DNA of 64,000 nucleotides. Origin: Anaerolineaceae bacterium. GTDB taxonomy: Bacteria; Chloroflexota; Anaerolineae; Aggregatilineales; Phototrophicaceae. The notes below the pieces were generated by a model. The model saw only the letters and a program-made list of their open reading frames with translations, was not told the origin of the DNA and searched no databases. Made by a program: the position numbers and the translations under genes. The stretch covers positions 60,155 to 124,154 of the forward strand of contig REDR01000063.1 in the NCBI GenBank assembly GCA_007693385.1, in the 5' to 3' direction. Shown here in pieces: positions 54,216 to 62,899 of this stretch. Position 1 is the stretch's first letter. Each line of letters opens with the position of its first letter.

Positions 54216-54248
54216 AAAAAGCCCCCACCATCACGGCGGGGGCTTTTT
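54216..54248. terminator. bidirectional terminator between rplL and ppdK
   Basis: AAAAAGCCCCC at 54216-54226 and GGGGGCTTTTT at 54238-54248 form a perfect 11-bp stem with an 11-base loop and T-runs on both strands. Confidence 0.92.
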
Positions 54249-54272
54249 GATTTTACGATGTTTGCGCCGATG

Positions 54273-57038
54273 TTACGATTTGCGCTTCTGGTTGATGGCG
54301 GCATGGGCGGCGGCCAGTCGCGCCACCGGCACGCGGAACGGCGAACAACTGACGTAATCCAGACCGGCGCTGTGACAGAAGGCGATGCTCTTCGGCTCGC
54401 CGCCGTGTTCGCCACAGATGCCGACTTCAATATCGTGGCGGGCTTCGCGGCCACGCCGCACACCCTCGCGGATCAAGAAGCCGACGCCGTCCTCGTCGAT
54501 CACCTGAAACGGGTTTTCCGGCAGGATGCCGTGTTCGATGTAGTGCAACAGGAACTTACCTTCGGCGTCGTCCCGGCTGATGCCGTATGTGGTCTGCGTC
54601 AGGTCGTTGGTGCCGAAGGAGAAGAACTCCGCATATTCGGCCAACTGGTCGGCGGTGATGGCGGCGCGGGGTAGCTCGATCATGACGCCGATCTTGTAAT
54701 CGACGCGCACACCGGCCAGCTTCATCTCTTGCTCGGCGACTTCTTCGATCACCTCGCGCAGGAATTTAACTTCGTTGGCGTGGCTGGTCACCGCGATCAT
54801 CACTTCCGGCTTGACGACCACACCCTCTTTAGTTAGCTGACAGGCGGCCTCGAATAGCGCGTGTGCCTGCATCCTGACGATGCCCGGACGCAGGATGCCC
54901 AGACGTGCGCCACGCAAGCCCAGCATCGGGTTGAATTCTTGCAGGTTTTCCACCGCCGACATTAATTTTTCAATGCGCTCTAACTCGTTGGGGCGGTCAC
55001 CGATGATGCGTAGACCTGCCGCCCGCATCGCTAATTCTTCGTGATTCGGCATGAACTCGTGTAACGGCGGATCAAGCAGGCGGATGATGACCGTCTTGCC
55101 GTCCATCGCCTTGAAAATGCCGTAGAAGTCGTCGTACTGGAAGCGGCGCAGTTTCTTCAGGTGGCCGGTTTCTTCTTCGCTGTTCGGCTCGGAGAGGATC
55201 ATGGCCTGCACGATGGGCAGGCGGTCATCCTGAAAGAACATATGCTCCGTGCGACACAGGCCGATACCGCCCGCGCCGTAATCCAATGAGCGCCGCGCAT
55301 CCTTCGGATAATCGGCGTTAGCATAGATGCCCAGCTCGCGATATTCATCCGCCCAGCTCAGCAGGCGTTGCAGGTAATGTTCGCGCTTGAAGTCCGGCTC
55401 GACGCGCTTGATTTCGCCGATGAACACTTCGCCGCTATTGCCATCAATCGAGATGACATCGCCTTCGCTGACGGTGAAATTGCCGACGCGCAGTTTACGC
55501 GCTTTCAGGTCGATTTCCAGCATTTCCGCGCCACACACACAGGGCACGCCGAATTGACGGGCGACGACGGCGGCATGGCTGGTCGCGCCGCCGCGACTGG
55601 TCAGAATGCCGGTAGAAGCCAGCATCCCGTGTACATCATCGGGGCGCGTTTCCGGGCGTACCATAATCACGTCGCGGTGCGCTTTACCCCACTTTTCGGC
55701 GAGATCGGCGTCGAAGGCGACGATGCCCACCGCCGCGCCGGGTGATGCGTTCACGCCGTTAGCGATGCGCCGCAGGTCTTGCTCGGCTTCGATCTTGGCC
55801 GCCGGATCGAATTGCGGGTGTAGTAACTGCGAGACTTGCTCCGGCGTCACGCGCATGACGGCTTCTTGCCGCGTGATGAGTCCTTCTTCCGCCATATCTA
55901 CCGCGATGCGGACGGCGGCGCGGGCGGTGCGTTTACCGTCGCGGGTCTGGAGCATCCACAGTTCGCCGTTCTCGATGGTGAATTCAACGTCCTGCATTTC
56001 ACGGTATTGCTTTTCGAGTTTCTCCCCGATTTCTACGAATTGCTGGTAGACCGTCGGGTTTTGCCGCGCTAGATTGCTGATCGGCTTCGGCGTGCGCGTA
56101 CCGGCTACCACATCTTCGCCCTGTGCGTTCATCAGGTAATCGCCGAAGAGTTGCTTCTCGCCGGTGGATGGTTCGCGGGTGAACGCGACGCCCGTCCCGG
56201 AGCTATCGCCCATGTTGCCGAAGACCATCATCTGCACGTTAACCGCCGTGCCCAGATCGTGCGAGATGCCCGCCGCGTTGCGGTAGTCATTGGCGCGTTT
56301 GCCGTGCCATGATTTGAACACCGCTTCGACGGCTAGCTGTAGCTGGCGGAACGGGTCTTGCGGGAATGGCTCGCCGACGTGGTTGGCGTAAATCTGCTTG
56401 AATTCTTCGGTGACTGTTTGCCAGTCCTGCGCGTTGAGTTCTACGTCGTTTTTGACTTCGCGCTGGCGTTTGATCTGCGTGATGTAATCCTCGAACGCTT
56501 CGTCAGCGATGCCCATCACCACCGAGCCGAACATCTGCACCAGACGGCGGTAAGCGTCATACACGAAACGCGCATCGCCGGTCATGTCGATCATCGCTTT
56601 GGCGGTTGCGTCGTTCAATCCGAGATTTAACACGGTGTCCATCATGCCCGGCATGGAGAACTTCGCGCCGGAGCGCACCGACAGCAGAAGCGGGTTACCG
56701 GAATTGCCGAAACCCTTGCCGCTTTTCTTCTCCATCTGCTGGAGGGCGTCGCGTACCTGATCCCACAGGCCATCGGGGATTCGTTGACCGGCCTTGAGAT
56801 AAGCGTTACAGGCTTCCGTCGTCACGGTGAATCCCGGCGGCACCGGGACGCCCGTCCGGATCATGTCGCCCAGTCCGGCACCCTTGCCGCCGAGCAGGGA
56901 GCGCACAGCGTCCCACGATCCGCCCAATTTCTCCTCAACGAGACTCACCTCACTGAAAAGGTACACCCAGCGATGGGCAGAATCCGCCGCCCCACCGTCC
57001 TGTGTCGGGGCGCTATCTGAGGCAGTTTGCGATTTCAT
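54273..57038 (-). CDS. ppdK: pyruvate, phosphate dikinase
   Basis: A 921-residue enzyme of normal length. The N-terminal ATP-grasp region has GGKGAGLGDMIRTGVPVPPGF, the central phosphohistidine domain has TSRGGATSHAAVVARQFG with the catalytic His, and the C-terminal TIM barrel ends with GICGEHGGEPKSIAFC with the active-site Cys. It interconverts pyruvate, ATP and phosphate with PEP, AMP and pyrophosphate. I start at ATG 57038 after AAAGGA; the frame from 57089 adds 17 residues with a weak signal. It has no PPDK regulatory gene next to it. Confidence 0.96.
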   Translation of the reverse strand: MKSQTASDSAPTQDGGAADSAHRWVYLFSEVSLVEEKLGGSWDAVRSLLGGKGAGLGDMIRTGVPVPPGFTVTTEACNAYLKAGQRIPDGLWDQVRDALQQMEKKSGKGFGNSGNPLLLSVRSGAKFSMPGMMDTVLNLGLNDATAKAMIDMTGDARFVYDAYRRLVQMFGSVVMGIADEAFEDYITQIKRQREVKNDVELNAQDWQTVTEEFKQIYANHVGEPFPQDPFRQLQLAVEAVFKSWHGKRANDYRNAAGISHDLGTAVNVQMMVFGNMGDSSGTGVAFTREPSTGEKQLFGDYLMNAQGEDVVAGTRTPKPISNLARQNPTVYQQFVEIGEKLEKQYREMQDVEFTIENGELWMLQTRDGKRTARAAVRIAVDMAEEGLITRQEAVMRVTPEQVSQLLHPQFDPAAKIEAEQDLRRIANGVNASPGAAVGIVAFDADLAEKWGKAHRDVIMVRPETRPDDVHGMLASTGILTSRGGATSHAAVVARQFGVPCVCGAEMLEIDLKARKLRVGNFTVSEGDVISIDGNSGEVFIGEIKRVEPDFKREHYLQRLLSWADEYRELGIYANADYPKDARRSLDYGAGGIGLCRTEHMFFQDDRLPIVQAMILSEPNSEEETGHLKKLRRFQYDDFYGIFKAMDGKTVIIRLLDPPLHEFMPNHEELAMRAAGLRIIGDRPNELERIEKLMSAVENLQEFNPMLGLRGARLGILRPGIVRMQAHALFEAACQLTKEGVVVKPEVMIAVTSHANEVKFLREVIEEVAEQEMKLAGVRVDYKIGVMIELPRAAITADQLAEYAEFFSFGTNDLTQTTYGISRDDAEGKFLLHYIEHGILPENPFQVIDEDGVGFLIREGVRRGREARHDIEVGICGEHGGEPKSIAFCHSAGLDYVSCSPFRVPVARLAAAHAAINQKRKS

Positions 57039-57211
57039 TTTTGACTTGTCCTTTGCACTGCAATCACTGATTGCTTGTATTCTCTCCATTTTGTCACCAT
57101 CTTACACCGGCAAAAAGCACTCTCTGTAGTGACAGGTGTAATGGACTTAGTTGGCGATTGAAACACAAATGCGGGCAAATCGACCAGATTCGGGGGTTTT
57201 GGATGACAAAG

Positions 57212-57237
57212 GGCGCGGATGGGGTGCAATCCGCGCC
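57212..57237. terminator. hairpin GGCGCGGAT/ATCCGCGCC near the sulfite-oxidase-type gene end
   Basis: A perfect 9-bp stem at 57212-57220 and 57229-57237 with loop GGGGTGCA, 20 bases from the stop of the minus-strand gene at 57257. It is related to the dispersed palindromes (GGGTGCAAT core). A T-rich stretch TTGTCATCC follows on the minus strand. Confidence 0.55.
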
Positions 57238-57256
57238 GTATCGCAGGGTGGGCGGT

Positions 57257-57883
57257 TTAGAAGAATCCGCGCCGTCCGTGACGTTGCTCTTTGAACGGAT
57301 CGCCGTAATTGTGATAACCGGCCTTCTCCCAGAAGCCCGGGTTGTCCGTCGTGCTGAATTCTAATGCCCGCACGAATTTAGCCGATTTCCAGAAATACAG
57401 ATGCGGCACGAGCGTGCGAACCGGCGCGCCGTGATCGGGCGTCAGCAATTCGCCGTCATACTTGTAGGCCAGCATGACGTTCTCGCGCATCATGTCCTCG
57501 ACGGGCACGTTGGTCGTATAGCCATAATCGCAATGGGCGATGATGTGCTTGGCACTGTCTTTGATGCCGGCAAGCTCGGCGATGTGGCGGAAGGCGACGC
57601 CCTCCCATGTGGTGTCAAATTTGCTCCAACGGGTGACGCAGTGAATATCGCAGGTGATGGTGATGGTGGGCAATGCGCGGAATTCTTCCCAATTCCACAT
57701 CAACGGGTTTTCGATCTCTCCGAATAGGCTGAGATTCCACGTTTCGGGGTCGAATTCGGGGTTCGGCCCGTAGGTGAGAACCGGGAATTTCTGGGTTAAT
57801 GATTGGCCGGGTGGAAGGCGGCCTTCTTCTTGCATCTTCTGCTCTTCTTCGCGGCGTGAATTCGTCTGGTCAAAAATACTCAT
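57257..57883 (-). CDS. sulfite oxidase-type molybdopterin oxidoreductase (YedY-like)
   Basis: A 208-residue protein with the molybdopterin-binding fold. TITCDIHCVTRWSKFDTTWEG contains the molybdenum-ligand Cys (in CDIHCVTRWS), followed by AHCDYGYTTNVPVED and LLTPDHGAPVRTLVPHLYFW. No signal peptide is present, so unlike Tat-exported MsrP it should be cytoplasmic. Substrate unknown; heme partner not seen. It is divergent from ogt across 146 bases. Confidence 0.9.
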   Translation of the reverse strand: MSIFDQTNSRREEEQKMQEEGRLPPGQSLTQKFPVLTYGPNPEFDPETWNLSLFGEIENPLMWNWEEFRALPTITITCDIHCVTRWSKFDTTWEGVAFRHIAELAGIKDSAKHIIAHCDYGYTTNVPVEDMMRENVMLAYKYDGELLTPDHGAPVRTLVPHLYFWKSAKFVRALEFSTTDNPGFWEKAGYHNYGDPFKEQRHGRRGFF

Positions 57884-58029
57884 CGGCTGTTCCTTTTCGC
57901 TCGGTACATCAGTTCCATTATAATACAGTCGTGCGGTACATTACCTGAGATGGTGTTTAACGTCGGCATGACGAATCGCAGGCGCAAACCATCGCGCCCC
58001 GACATAACCACAACGAGGAGATAGACACG

Positions 58030-58569
58030 ATGAACGATCAGAACACGGTGCATTATGGCTTCTTGCAAACGCGGCTGGGCACGGCGGCGTTGGCGGCGAC
58101 GGCGCGGGGATTGTGTGCGCTGGCCTTCACCGGCGCGGATGAGGCGGCGCGGACGGCATGGCTGGACGATTTGCGGCGGGTGGCGGGCGCTGACCTGCGC
58201 GAAGACCTGATCGCGTTGAGCGCCTACAGCGACGCGCTGACCGCTTTTCTGGATGGGAGCGCGACGGCGTTTGATCCGCCGTTGGATGTGCTGGGCGGCA
58301 CGCCTTTTCAGCGCGAAGTGTGGGAGCAGTTGCGGCGCACCGACGCGGGCGAAGTGCTGACATACGGCGATCTAGCGCGGCGCATGGGGCGCGATGGCGC
58401 ATCGGCGCGGGCGGTGGGGCTGGCCTGTGCGCGGAATCGCATCGCGCTGGCGATCCCGTGTCATCGTGTGTTACGCGCTGATGGCGGGCTGGGTGGCTAT
58501 CGCTGGGGTGTGGCGTCGAAGTCGGATTTACTGGCGCTGGAATCCGCCCGACTGAAAACGGCGCTCTAG
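58030..58569 (+). CDS. ogt: methylated-DNA--protein-cysteine methyltransferase
   Basis: A 179-residue DNA-repair protein with the helix-turn-helix TPFQREVWEQLRRTDAGEV and the acceptor-Cys signature ALAIPCHRVLRADGGLGGY. It irreversibly takes methyl groups from O6-methylguanine. GAGGAG lies 10 bases upstream of the ATG. Its stop overlaps that of the converging gene by four bases (CTAG). Confidence 0.94.
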   Translation: MNDQNTVHYGFLQTRLGTAALAATARGLCALAFTGADEAARTAWLDDLRRVAGADLREDLIALSAYSDALTAFLDGSATAFDPPLDVLGGTPFQREVWEQLRRTDAGEVLTYGDLARRMGRDGASARAVGLACARNRIALAIPCHRVLRADGGLGGYRWGVASKSDLLALESARLKTAL

Positions 58570-59477
58570 TCTATTGTCTGCTCGAAGCTGACTTCGGCCA
58601 CGTTCTGGTCACATTCGGCCTGTGTGAAGATCAGGAACGGCTCGGACACGGCCAGCCCTTGCGGGTCGAACAACTGCACGATGTAGCGGCCTTCACGCGG
58701 GCTACTGCCGATGATTTGCTCGTAAGCGCCTTCGCCTAAATTGGCGATGGTGCCACTGGTCACGGAGACATCCAACCGCCCGCGATCTACTTCGTCGATG
58801 ATGCGGACGCGATAGCCGTCTAACGGTTGCCCGTCCGCGTCGTAGATCGTGCCGGTGATGCTCGCCCAGTTACAACCGCGCTGGTTGGTGTTGGCGCGAT
58901 ACGTGACGCCCGGCTCGCGCAGGGTGAACACGAATTCCGGCGGCAAAGTCGGCGAAGCGGTAGCGCTGACCTCCGGCGTCGGCGTCGCCTCTACGGTGGC
59001 GGTCGGTTGTGGCGTGGCGGTGGGCGGACCGATGGCGGTGGCGGTCTGCTCGGCATGGAAGGCGGCCACCGCTACCGGATCGGGGGTGGCGGTGATCTCC
59101 ACGAACGGGGTCGGCGGCGCGAGCGGGTTTAGCGGCGTGTACGGGTCTGTCCAGATCATCGCGTAATAGCCGCACAGCGCCACCGAAGCCAGCAGGAAGA
59201 AAGCGGTCAGCAGATTATAGCGCCATGCGCCGGTAGGTTGCGGGCGCTGGTCGTAGCCCGTCCACCCGTCATCATAGAGCGCATCGTCGGATTCATCCGG
59301 CGCGAGTGGCGGGAAGCGCTCGGCGGGCGGCGTGTTCGGTTTGGAACGCGGCGCGGGTGTGATCTGCAAGCCATCATCGCCGACTAGCTCTTCGGCTAGC
59401 CGTGAGACTTCGCGCAGATCATCCGCGCCCTCGCTTTGTTGGGACTCATCATGCGATGATGGCCGCGAGTCGGGCAT
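58566..59477 (-). CDS. stalked membrane protein with C-terminal beta domain (paralogue A)
   Basis: A 303-residue protein. A cytoplasmic front of about 87 residues leads to one membrane segment (about 88-107), a Pro/Thr stalk (PPTATPQPTATVEATPTPEV) and an extracellular domain of about 110 residues. That domain shares with the next gene a Cys-x-Trp-x-S-I-x-G start (CNWASITGTIYDADG) and a closing C-x-x-N-V-A-x-V-x-F-x-Q (CDQNVAEVSFEQ). The second and third Cys could pair. It ends the PpiC run, four bases after paralogue B, and overlaps ogt by four bases. Confidence 0.76.
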   Translation of the reverse strand: MPDSRPSSHDESQQSEGADDLREVSRLAEELVGDDGLQITPAPRSKPNTPPAERFPPLAPDESDDALYDDGWTGYDQRPQPTGAWRYNLLTAFFLLASVALCGYYAMIWTDPYTPLNPLAPPTPFVEITATPDPVAVAAFHAEQTATAIGPPTATPQPTATVEATPTPEVSATASPTLPPEFVFTLREPGVTYRANTNQRGCNWASITGTIYDADGQPLDGYRVRIIDEVDRGRLDVSVTSGTIANLGEGAYEQIIGSSPREGRYIVQLFDPQGLAVSEPFLIFTQAECDQNVAEVSFEQTID

Positions 59478-59481
59478 AGCC

Positions 59482-60270
59482 TCAGTTACTCCGTACCTGC
59501 GCGAACTCCACGAACGCGACGTTGCCGTTGCAGTCCTGCGGGAACGTCACCTGTATATCGGGCGAGATGACCGTGCCGCCCAGCGATTCCAGCCGCACGA
59601 AATACGTCAGGTCGTTGATGATATTGCTGACCTGTATCTCCCAGCCGGAGAGCGGATCGAAGAATGAATTCGTGCCGGTTTCCACGACTTGCCCGAAGCC
59701 GTCATTGAACACGCGGACGATATAGCGTCGTTCGCTCGATGTGCCGTCGATATTTAGCACGCGCCCGGATACGCTCTGCCATGCACAGCCCGCCACGTTG
59801 GTGACGTTGGGGCGGAACTCGATCTCGCCGCGTATGCCGAACAGGAACGGCGAGTCCGTCGGTGTCGGCGTGGCGGATGGCCCGGTCGGTGTCGGCGTCG
59901 GGGTGGCGGTGGGCGTGTCCGTCGGCGTCATGGTGATGGTCGGCGTCCATGTGACGGTAGATGTCGGCGTCATGGTGGGCGTCAGTGTGTCCGTCGGGAC
60001 GGCGGTATCGGTGGGGACAGGCGTGAATGTGGCTGTGGTGGTCAAGGTTTGCGTTGGTGTCTCGGTGGCGGTGGGCGTGTCCGTCGGGGTGGCGGTATCG
60101 GTGGGCGTCTCCGTCGGGATGATGATGCGCGTCGCCAGCGCGATGACCGGCTGGCGGTCTTCGGGGTTGACGGTGGCGAATAGATAGGCGAAGACGCCGA
60201 CGACGGCGACGGTCAGCAATAGAAAGATGCCGGTGATGACGTTATAAATGCGTGCGCTTGAACGTGACAT
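59482..60270 (-). CDS. stalked membrane protein with C-terminal beta domain (paralogue B)
   Basis: A 262-residue protein. The membrane anchor is at the N-terminus (MSRSSARIYNVITGIFLLLTVAVVGVF), then a long Thr/Pro/Asp stalk of about 90 residues built from TPT/TDT units, and an extracellular domain starting CAWQSVSGRVLNIDG and ending CNGNVAFVEFAQ, similar to paralogue A. The anchor resembles the free 34-residue peptide encoded six bases upstream. The stalk region is GT-rich DNA that looks repetitive but is in frame throughout. Confidence 0.78.
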   Translation of the reverse strand: MSRSSARIYNVITGIFLLLTVAVVGVFAYLFATVNPEDRQPVIALATRIIIPTETPTDTATPTDTPTATETPTQTLTTTATFTPVPTDTAVPTDTLTPTMTPTSTVTWTPTITMTPTDTPTATPTPTPTGPSATPTPTDSPFLFGIRGEIEFRPNVTNVAGCAWQSVSGRVLNIDGTSSERRYIVRVFNDGFGQVVETGTNSFFDPLSGWEIQVSNIINDLTYFVRLESLGGTVISPDIQVTFPQDCNGNVAFVEFAQVRSN

Positions 60271-60276
60271 AATTTT

Positions 60277-60381
60277 TTATCCCGACGCGATGATGACGAC
60301 GACGGCGATAATCCACACGACGGATAATGTCAGGAATATCACCGAGATTAGATTATAAATTCGTGCCGTCCGACGACTCAT
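60277..60381 (-). CDS. 34-residue membrane peptide, free copy of the stalk-protein anchor
   Basis: ATG 60381 to TAA 60277-60279 encodes a peptide opening MSRRTARIYNLISVIFLTLS and continuing with a Val/Ile-rich segment to GSAIIVVV-like composition and SG at the end. It aligns with the first 25 residues of paralogue B (MSR-x-x-ARIYN-x-I-x-x-IFL). GGGAGA is about nine bases upstream. It is six bases before paralogue B and 28 bases after the PpiC gene, so cotranscription is nearly certain. It may be a real small protein or a remnant of a third paralogue. Confidence 0.6.
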   Translation of the reverse strand: MSRRTARIYNLISVIFLTLSVVWIIAVVVIIASG

Positions 60382-60409
60382 CACGCTTTCTCCCTTGTGC
60401 TAAGTTGCG

Positions 60410-61378
60410 CTATATAAAAAGCTCAATATCAGCAGACTCGATCTGCTCCTGTAACCATTCTGAAAACCGGCGGGCGCTCTCCGCCGCGATTTCGGCAGGT
60501 GCGGCGTCGCGCTGGCTGATGTCTAGCGTCTGGATGATGTGCCAGCCTAAAGCGGTGCGGATGGGCTGGCTGTGCTGGCCGACGCTCTGCGCCAGCGCGA
60601 TCTGCGCGATTTCCGGCACGATCAGGTCATCGGGCACGATCCAGTCGCCATCAATGCCCAGATCGCCGCCACTGTCCCGCGTCGTTTCGTCCAGCGATAG
60701 CGCCCGCGCCAGTTCCGTAAAATCCTCACCGGCGTTCAGGCGCTCGTAGACCTGCACGGCGGCCTCCTGCGAAGGGAGTAAGATGTGGCGTGCTTTGACC
60801 TGCGGCACGGTCAGCGCGTCGATATTGACGACGTATTCCTGCAAGCGGACGGTCAGCAGAGCTTCCGCCGTTGCCAGCCGGAACTCGGCTTCGCTTTGAA
60901 AGCGATTATCGGCCAGCCATTGCGCCCACTGTTCATCATCGGGCATCATCTGGCGCATGGCCTGATATTCGGCGTCCACTTCTTCGGAGCGCACCGTGAT
61001 TCCCAGTTCTTCGGCCTGCTGGTTCATCACCGCCTGCTCGATTAGCTTGTCGAGTTCGCGGCGAGCGATGCTGTCATAACTGCTGATGTCGTCGATGTGG
61101 AAGCGGTCTACTGCGCGTTGAAACTCGATTAAAGTGATCGGCTGTTCGTTAACCCGTGCGACGATCTGCTCGCCGTTGCCGGTCAGGGGTAGAGCAGGCA
61201 CGGCGTCGGCGCTCTGTTCGGGCGTGGCCGTCGCCGGTTGCGGCGCGGTGGTGGTTGCTGGTTCAGGCGCGGGATCAGTCGCGGCGGGTGGCTCGGCGGT
61301 TGCGATGTTGTCCGCGTCGGAATCGCCGCCGCAGGCGCTGACCAGCAATACCAGTAGTAAGATGATTGTCCGTTTCAC
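60410..61378 (-). CDS. PpiC/SurA-type peptidyl-prolyl isomerase lipoprotein
   Basis: A 322-residue lipoprotein with lipobox LVSAC (Cys 16). A Pro/Thr/Ala-rich spacer leads to a SurA-N-like helical domain (VNEQPITLIEFQRAVDRF) and a parvulin domain (VKARHILLPSQEAAVQVYERL, FTELARALSLDETTRDSGGD, GWHIIQTLDI). It should help fold exported proteins, perhaps the stalked proteins encoded directly downstream. It heads a minus-strand run of four genes. Confidence 0.9.
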   Translation of the reverse strand: MKRTIILLLVLLVSACGGDSDADNIATAEPPAATDPAPEPATTTAPQPATATPEQSADAVPALPLTGNGEQIVARVNEQPITLIEFQRAVDRFHIDDISSYDSIARRELDKLIEQAVMNQQAEELGITVRSEEVDAEYQAMRQMMPDDEQWAQWLADNRFQSEAEFRLATAEALLTVRLQEYVVNIDALTVPQVKARHILLPSQEAAVQVYERLNAGEDFTELARALSLDETTRDSGGDLGIDGDWIVPDDLIVPEIAQIALAQSVGQHSQPIRTALGWHIIQTLDISQRDAAPAEIAAESARRFSEWLQEQIESADIELFI

Positions 61379-61523
61379 GAAAACTCCAGATCGTTAGCCG
61401 ATGATACCACGTCACTTTCCGCTAATTATGCTATCATGATGCTATCCTAGCAAGTCGCTATCTGTGAACGCCATCACCGCCGCGCATCAACGGGCAAAAA
61501 AACCGCCGCGAAATGTGGGTGTA

Positions 61524-61585
61524 TTTGACACTCTGCGGTAAACTGTAAACGTGTTTGACGGGCCAGATGTCCCGTTTTTGTCAAA
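61524..61585 (+). promoter_or_regulatory. TTTGAC repeats in front of the thiolase gene
   Basis: TTTGAC occurs at 61524-61529 and 61554-61559, exactly 30 bases apart, and its complement GTCAAA at 61580-61585. The first copy reads TTGACA, a perfect -35 box, with TAAACG 15 bases on. The cluster may be a promoter with operator sites. Confidence 0.35.
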
Positions 61586-61622
61586 TAGTTCGTTCGATTA
61601 AATTTATAAGAGGGTTTTTGGT

Positions 61623-62777
61623 ATGACGGACGTTGTAATTGTATCGGCGGTACGCACGGCGCTAGGGCGACGTAATGGCGTTTTTCGGGAGACGCATCCG
61701 GTGCGACTGGGCGCGGCGGCGGTGTGCGAGGCGCTATCCCGTGCCGGTCTCGACCCGAAATTGGTCGATCATATCGTGTTCGGCTGTGTGAGTCAGGCCG
61801 GAGAGCAGACGTTTAACGTGGCGCGTAACGTCGGGTTGGATGCCGAATTGCCCATCGAGACACCGGCCACCAGCGTTGATTTTCAATGCGGCAGTAGCCA
61901 GCAGGCGGTACATCTGGCGGCGGCGATGGTGGCAAGCGGGCAGAATGATGTGGTCATCGCGGGCGGCGTGGAGAATATGTCCCGCGTGCCGATGGGTAGC
62001 TCGATGATGGGGCAATCCCCTTTTACAGATCGCATCATGGCGAATCACAACATGATCCCGCAGGGCATCTCCGCCGATAAGATCGCCGCCAAGTGGGGCA
62101 TCAGCCGCGAACAGGTGGACGACATCGGCTATGAGAGTCATCAGCGTGCCGCCAGCGCGACACAGGCCGGACATCTATCACGCGAGATATTGCCGCTTGA
62201 TGGCCTCAACAAAGAAGGCGAGACGGTCAAGGTGACATCGGATGAGGGGATACGCTATAATGCGGATCGGGCGAAGATGGCCGACCTTGATCCGGCTTTC
62301 ACCGCCGACGGCGTGACCACCGCCGGTAACAGCAGTCAGATCAGCGACGGCGCGGCGGCATTGGTCATCATGACGGCGGAACGCGCCGCACAACTGGGAC
62401 TGAAGCCATTGGCGCGGATTCGGGCGGCGGTGACGGTGGGCAGTGACCCGCATCTGATGCTGACCGGGCCGCTAGGGGCGACGCGCAAAGTGCTAGACCG
62501 TGCCGGTATGTCGCTGAACGACATCGACATTTTCGAGGTCAACGAGGCGTTCGCGGCGGTTATCGGCATGTGGCACAAGGAAACCGGCGCGGATATGGCG
62601 AAGGTCAACGTGCATGGTGGCGCGATTGCCATCGGCCACCCGCTAGGCGGTAGCGGGGCGCGTCTGATGACGACTTTGATCCACGCGCTCCAGACGCACG
62701 ATAAGCGCTACGGCTTGCAGACGATGTGTTGCGGCGGTGGTATGGGCACCGGCACCATCATCGAGCGGCTGGATTAG
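61623..62777 (+). CDS. acetyl-CoA C-acyltransferase (thiolase)
   Basis: A 384-residue thiolase. The nucleophile Cys89 is in FQCGSSQQAVHLAA, followed by the family GGVENMSRVPMG, NEAFAAVIGMW, the His in GGAIAIGHPLGGSGAR, and the second catalytic Cys in MCCGGGMGTGT. It either makes acetoacetyl-CoA or cleaves 3-ketoacyl-CoA in fatty-acid oxidation; no other beta-oxidation gene is adjacent, so direction cannot be assigned. An in-frame ATG at 61623 follows GAGGG. Confidence 0.94.
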   Translation: MTDVVIVSAVRTALGRRNGVFRETHPVRLGAAAVCEALSRAGLDPKLVDHIVFGCVSQAGEQTFNVARNVGLDAELPIETPATSVDFQCGSSQQAVHLAAAMVASGQNDVVIAGGVENMSRVPMGSSMMGQSPFTDRIMANHNMIPQGISADKIAAKWGISREQVDDIGYESHQRAASATQAGHLSREILPLDGLNKEGETVKVTSDEGIRYNADRAKMADLDPAFTADGVTTAGNSSQISDGAAALVIMTAERAAQLGLKPLARIRAAVTVGSDPHLMLTGPLGATRKVLDRAGMSLNDIDIFEVNEAFAAVIGMWHKETGADMAKVNVHGGAIAIGHPLGGSGARLMTTLIHALQTHDKRYGLQTMCCGGGMGTGTIIERLD

Positions 62778-62829
62778 CCAGAAAATAACGTGAGGACGAA
62801 TATCATTATAACGATAAGCTTAATGTCAT

Positions 62830-62858
62830 TTGACCTCCGCGCATTGCTGTCATATAGT
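62830..62858 (+). promoter_or_regulatory. promoter of the STAS-like gene
   Basis: TTGACC at 62830-62835 and TATAGT at 62853-62858 are spaced by 17 bases, close to the sigma70 consensus. The ATG at 62900 is 42 bases downstream. Confidence 0.65.
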
Positions 62859-62899
62859 AGTTGTGTACAGTCTGTCGGTTGAGTTCGGGTTAGTGATCT

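Noticed and set aside
59855..60120. GT-rich, repeat-like tract resembling a tandem repeat or microsatellite
   Set aside because: It is an in-frame stretch of Thr, Pro and Asp codons forming the stalk of a membrane protein; unit length and sequence vary too much for a true tandem array or CRISPR.
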